NCBI GenBank assembly: GCA_003532715.1
Contig: DOEZ01000714.1
Coordinates: 1-6,130 of the forward strand
Source of the DNA: Planctomycetaceae bacterium
GTDB lineage: Bacteria; Planctomycetota; Planctomycetia; Pirellulales; Thermoguttaceae
DNA length: 6,130 nt
Reading direction: 5' to 3'
The notes beneath the pieces were generated by a model. It was not told where the DNA came from. It saw only the letters and a list, made by a program, of their open reading frames with translations, and did no database searches. Shown here one piece after another: positions 5,646-6,130 of the stretch (position 1 is the first letter of the stretch; the number at the start of each line of letters is the position of its first letter). Position numbers and translations under genes: made by a program.

Positions 5646-5670
5646 TGTCCACTTTTCGTGGGGAAGACCA
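5646..5670 (-). repeat. IS right inverted repeat (IRR)
   Basis: On the minus strand it begins TGGTCTTCCCCA and ends GTGGACA, matching IRL at 19 of 25 positions. The plus strand ends in CA at 5670, as expected for the TG...CA ends of the family. Confidence 0.8.
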
Positions 5671-5673
5671 TGC
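5671..5673. repeat. Right target-site duplication TGC
   Basis: TGC directly after the right IS end, equal to 4160-4162 before the left end. Confidence 0.75.
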
Positions 5674-5706
5674 CCGTTGTTTCTTGCCTTGCAGGTTTGC
5701 GCCACC
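5674..5706 (+). repeat. Right part of interrupted repeat copy C
   Basis: Begins CCGTTG, the second arm of the interrupted hairpin. It then reads CTTGCCTTGCAGGTT (5683-5697) and a GCGCCACC tail, matching copy A at 58-81. It is followed at once by copy B, so copies C and B form a tandem pair with a period of about 86 bp once the IS is removed. Confidence 0.7.
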
Positions 5707-5709
5707 TTG

Positions 5710-5768
5710 CACGTCGATTCCCGTTCGGCCTTCTTTCACCGTGTGCCATGGATGGCTTGCCCATCCTT
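5710..5768 (+). repeat. Intergenic palindromic repeat, copy B
   Basis: Contains CACG, GATTCCC, TTTCACCG, GTGCCAT and the hairpin GGATGG (5750-5755), CTTGC (5756-5760), CCATCC (5761-5766). The hairpin is identical to that of copy A, 5.7 kb away. The upstream half matches copy C at 4113-4162. Confidence 0.75.
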
Positions 5769-5921
5769 GGGGTGTCGAGTGACCTGAAATACACGTCGAA
5801 CATTGCAACAACACTCGTTGCTTTTGCGTTTGAGTTACGTCGGCGTGCATCGTCAGGAAGTGCTTGATGTATCACGGCTTAGTGGTTGTATCGTTTTTCG
5901 TAAGTGGCGAAATTTCCTCTT

Positions 5922-6002
5922 GGGGGGTTTGTTGCAAAAGCCCTGGCTGTTGAGGGGGTTGGGGGTGAGGGGTTTTGAGATTTTGGATTTCGGGATTTGG
6001 GG
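5922..6002 (+). repeat. G-run cluster, possible quadruplex
   Basis: Runs of G at 5922-5927, 5954-5958, 5961-5965, 5969-5972, 5992-5994 and 5999-6002. Three are only 2-3 bases apart, so a quadruplex needs one more distant run. It lies in a stretch without genes. Around it, 5769-5921 shows only a small hairpin (GCAAC, seven-base loop, GTTGC near 5806) and nothing else recognisable. Confidence 0.35.
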
Positions 6003-6043
6003 AACGAAGAGGTTGTCGTCGAGCCAGCATGATCTCCTATTCG

Positions 6044-6070
6044 CCCCTATCCCCTATCTCCTATCTCCTT
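6044..6070 (+). repeat. Heptamer microsatellite CCCCTAT
   Basis: CCCCTAT, CCCCTAT, CTCCTAT, then partial CTCCTT: nearly four units of a 7-bp repeat, with a further CTCCTAT at 6034-6040 offset by three bases. It is non-coding. The final 60 bp of the window (6071-6130) shows no gene or structure I can support. Confidence 0.6.
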
Positions 6071-6130
6071 CGGTATTGCGTCGAGTGATGTCATAGCATG
6101 GGGGCTGTTGGGTTTCCAGGCCAAGAATTG

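Larger units (their letters stand above)
4163..5670 (+). mobile_element. Complete IS3-family insertion sequence (1508 bp)
   Basis: The ends read TGCGCTTCCCCA (left) and, on the complementary strand of the right end, TGGTCTTCCCCA. Over 25 bp the ends agree at 19 positions, including a shared internal GTGGACA at about position 19. The spacing of CCCA and TGGACA matches my memory of E. coli IS3 (TGATCCTACCCA...TGGACAC). TGC duplications flank both ends. Deleting the element and one TGC restores a recognisable host repeat, which independently confirms the boundaries. It carries orfA and orfB with an A7 frameshift site, and all catalytic residues are intact, so it may be active. The tail between orfB and the right end is unusually long (292 bp). 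It lies 94 bp past the stop of the racemase-family gene, in the same direction, and disrupts no gene. Confidence 0.9.

Noticed and set aside
4182..5651. TGGACA...TGTCCA taken as the outer IS ends
   Set aside because: The similarity continues 19 bp further out to TGCGCTTCCCCA/TGGTCTTCCCCA, and only the outer positions give matching TGC duplications and a restored target.
5499..6096. Short open frames right of orfB (for example 5499-5867 and 5803-6096)
   Set aside because: They cross the terminator, the IS right end, repeat copy B or low-complexity G/C tracts, so they are not credible genes.
1..6130. CRISPR array
   Set aside because: The repeats found are few, diverged and irregularly spaced, with no spacer pattern and no cas gene.

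Overview
The window looks like GC-rich chromosomal DNA of a planctomycete-type bacterium. This is inferred from an exported DUF2961/GH172 protein, the GC-rich codon use, loosely packed genes and long intergenic stretches full of small palindromic repeats. No rRNA or other marker gene is present to confirm it.

Layout, left to right. (1) 1-414 has no gene. It holds two facing copies (A, A') of a hairpin-bearing intergenic repeat, a pyrimidine tract, and a tandem GGTGGG...CCCACC palindrome just past the stop of the next gene. (2) 415-2391, minus strand, encodes a secreted 658-residue DUF2961/GH172-type protein, probably a carbohydrate-active enzyme. (3) 2392-2595 is a divergent promoter region with an exact TATAAT on each strand. 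(4) 2596-4068, plus strand, encodes a 490-residue protein of the glutamate racemase (MurI) family. It keeps both catalytic cysteines but carries an apparent Sec signal peptide and large insertions. (5) 4163-5670 is a complete IS3-family insertion sequence of 1508 bp. It has TG...CA ends, 3-bp TGC target duplications, orfA/orfB joined by an A7 frameshift site, and an intact DD(35)E triad. (6) 5671-6130 has no supportable gene. It holds the continuation of the interrupted repeat, a further copy, G-rich runs and a heptamer microsatellite.

The most informative result comes from the IS boundaries. Removing 4163-5670 and one TGC rebuilds a repeat copy whose left half matches copy B and whose right half matches copy A. 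The insertion falls inside the 5-nt loop of the repeat's hairpin. The hairpin stem differs between copies by paired, compensating changes. This recalls IS1397 and ISKpn1, IS3-family elements known to insert in the loops of enterobacterial palindromic units.

The IS also carries about 290 bp of non-coding, strongly hairpin-forming sequence between orfB and its right end, including an intrinsic-terminator-like structure. That is far longer than usual for the family. The two host genes share a divergent control region and both products appear exported, but no common pathway can be shown from the sequence.
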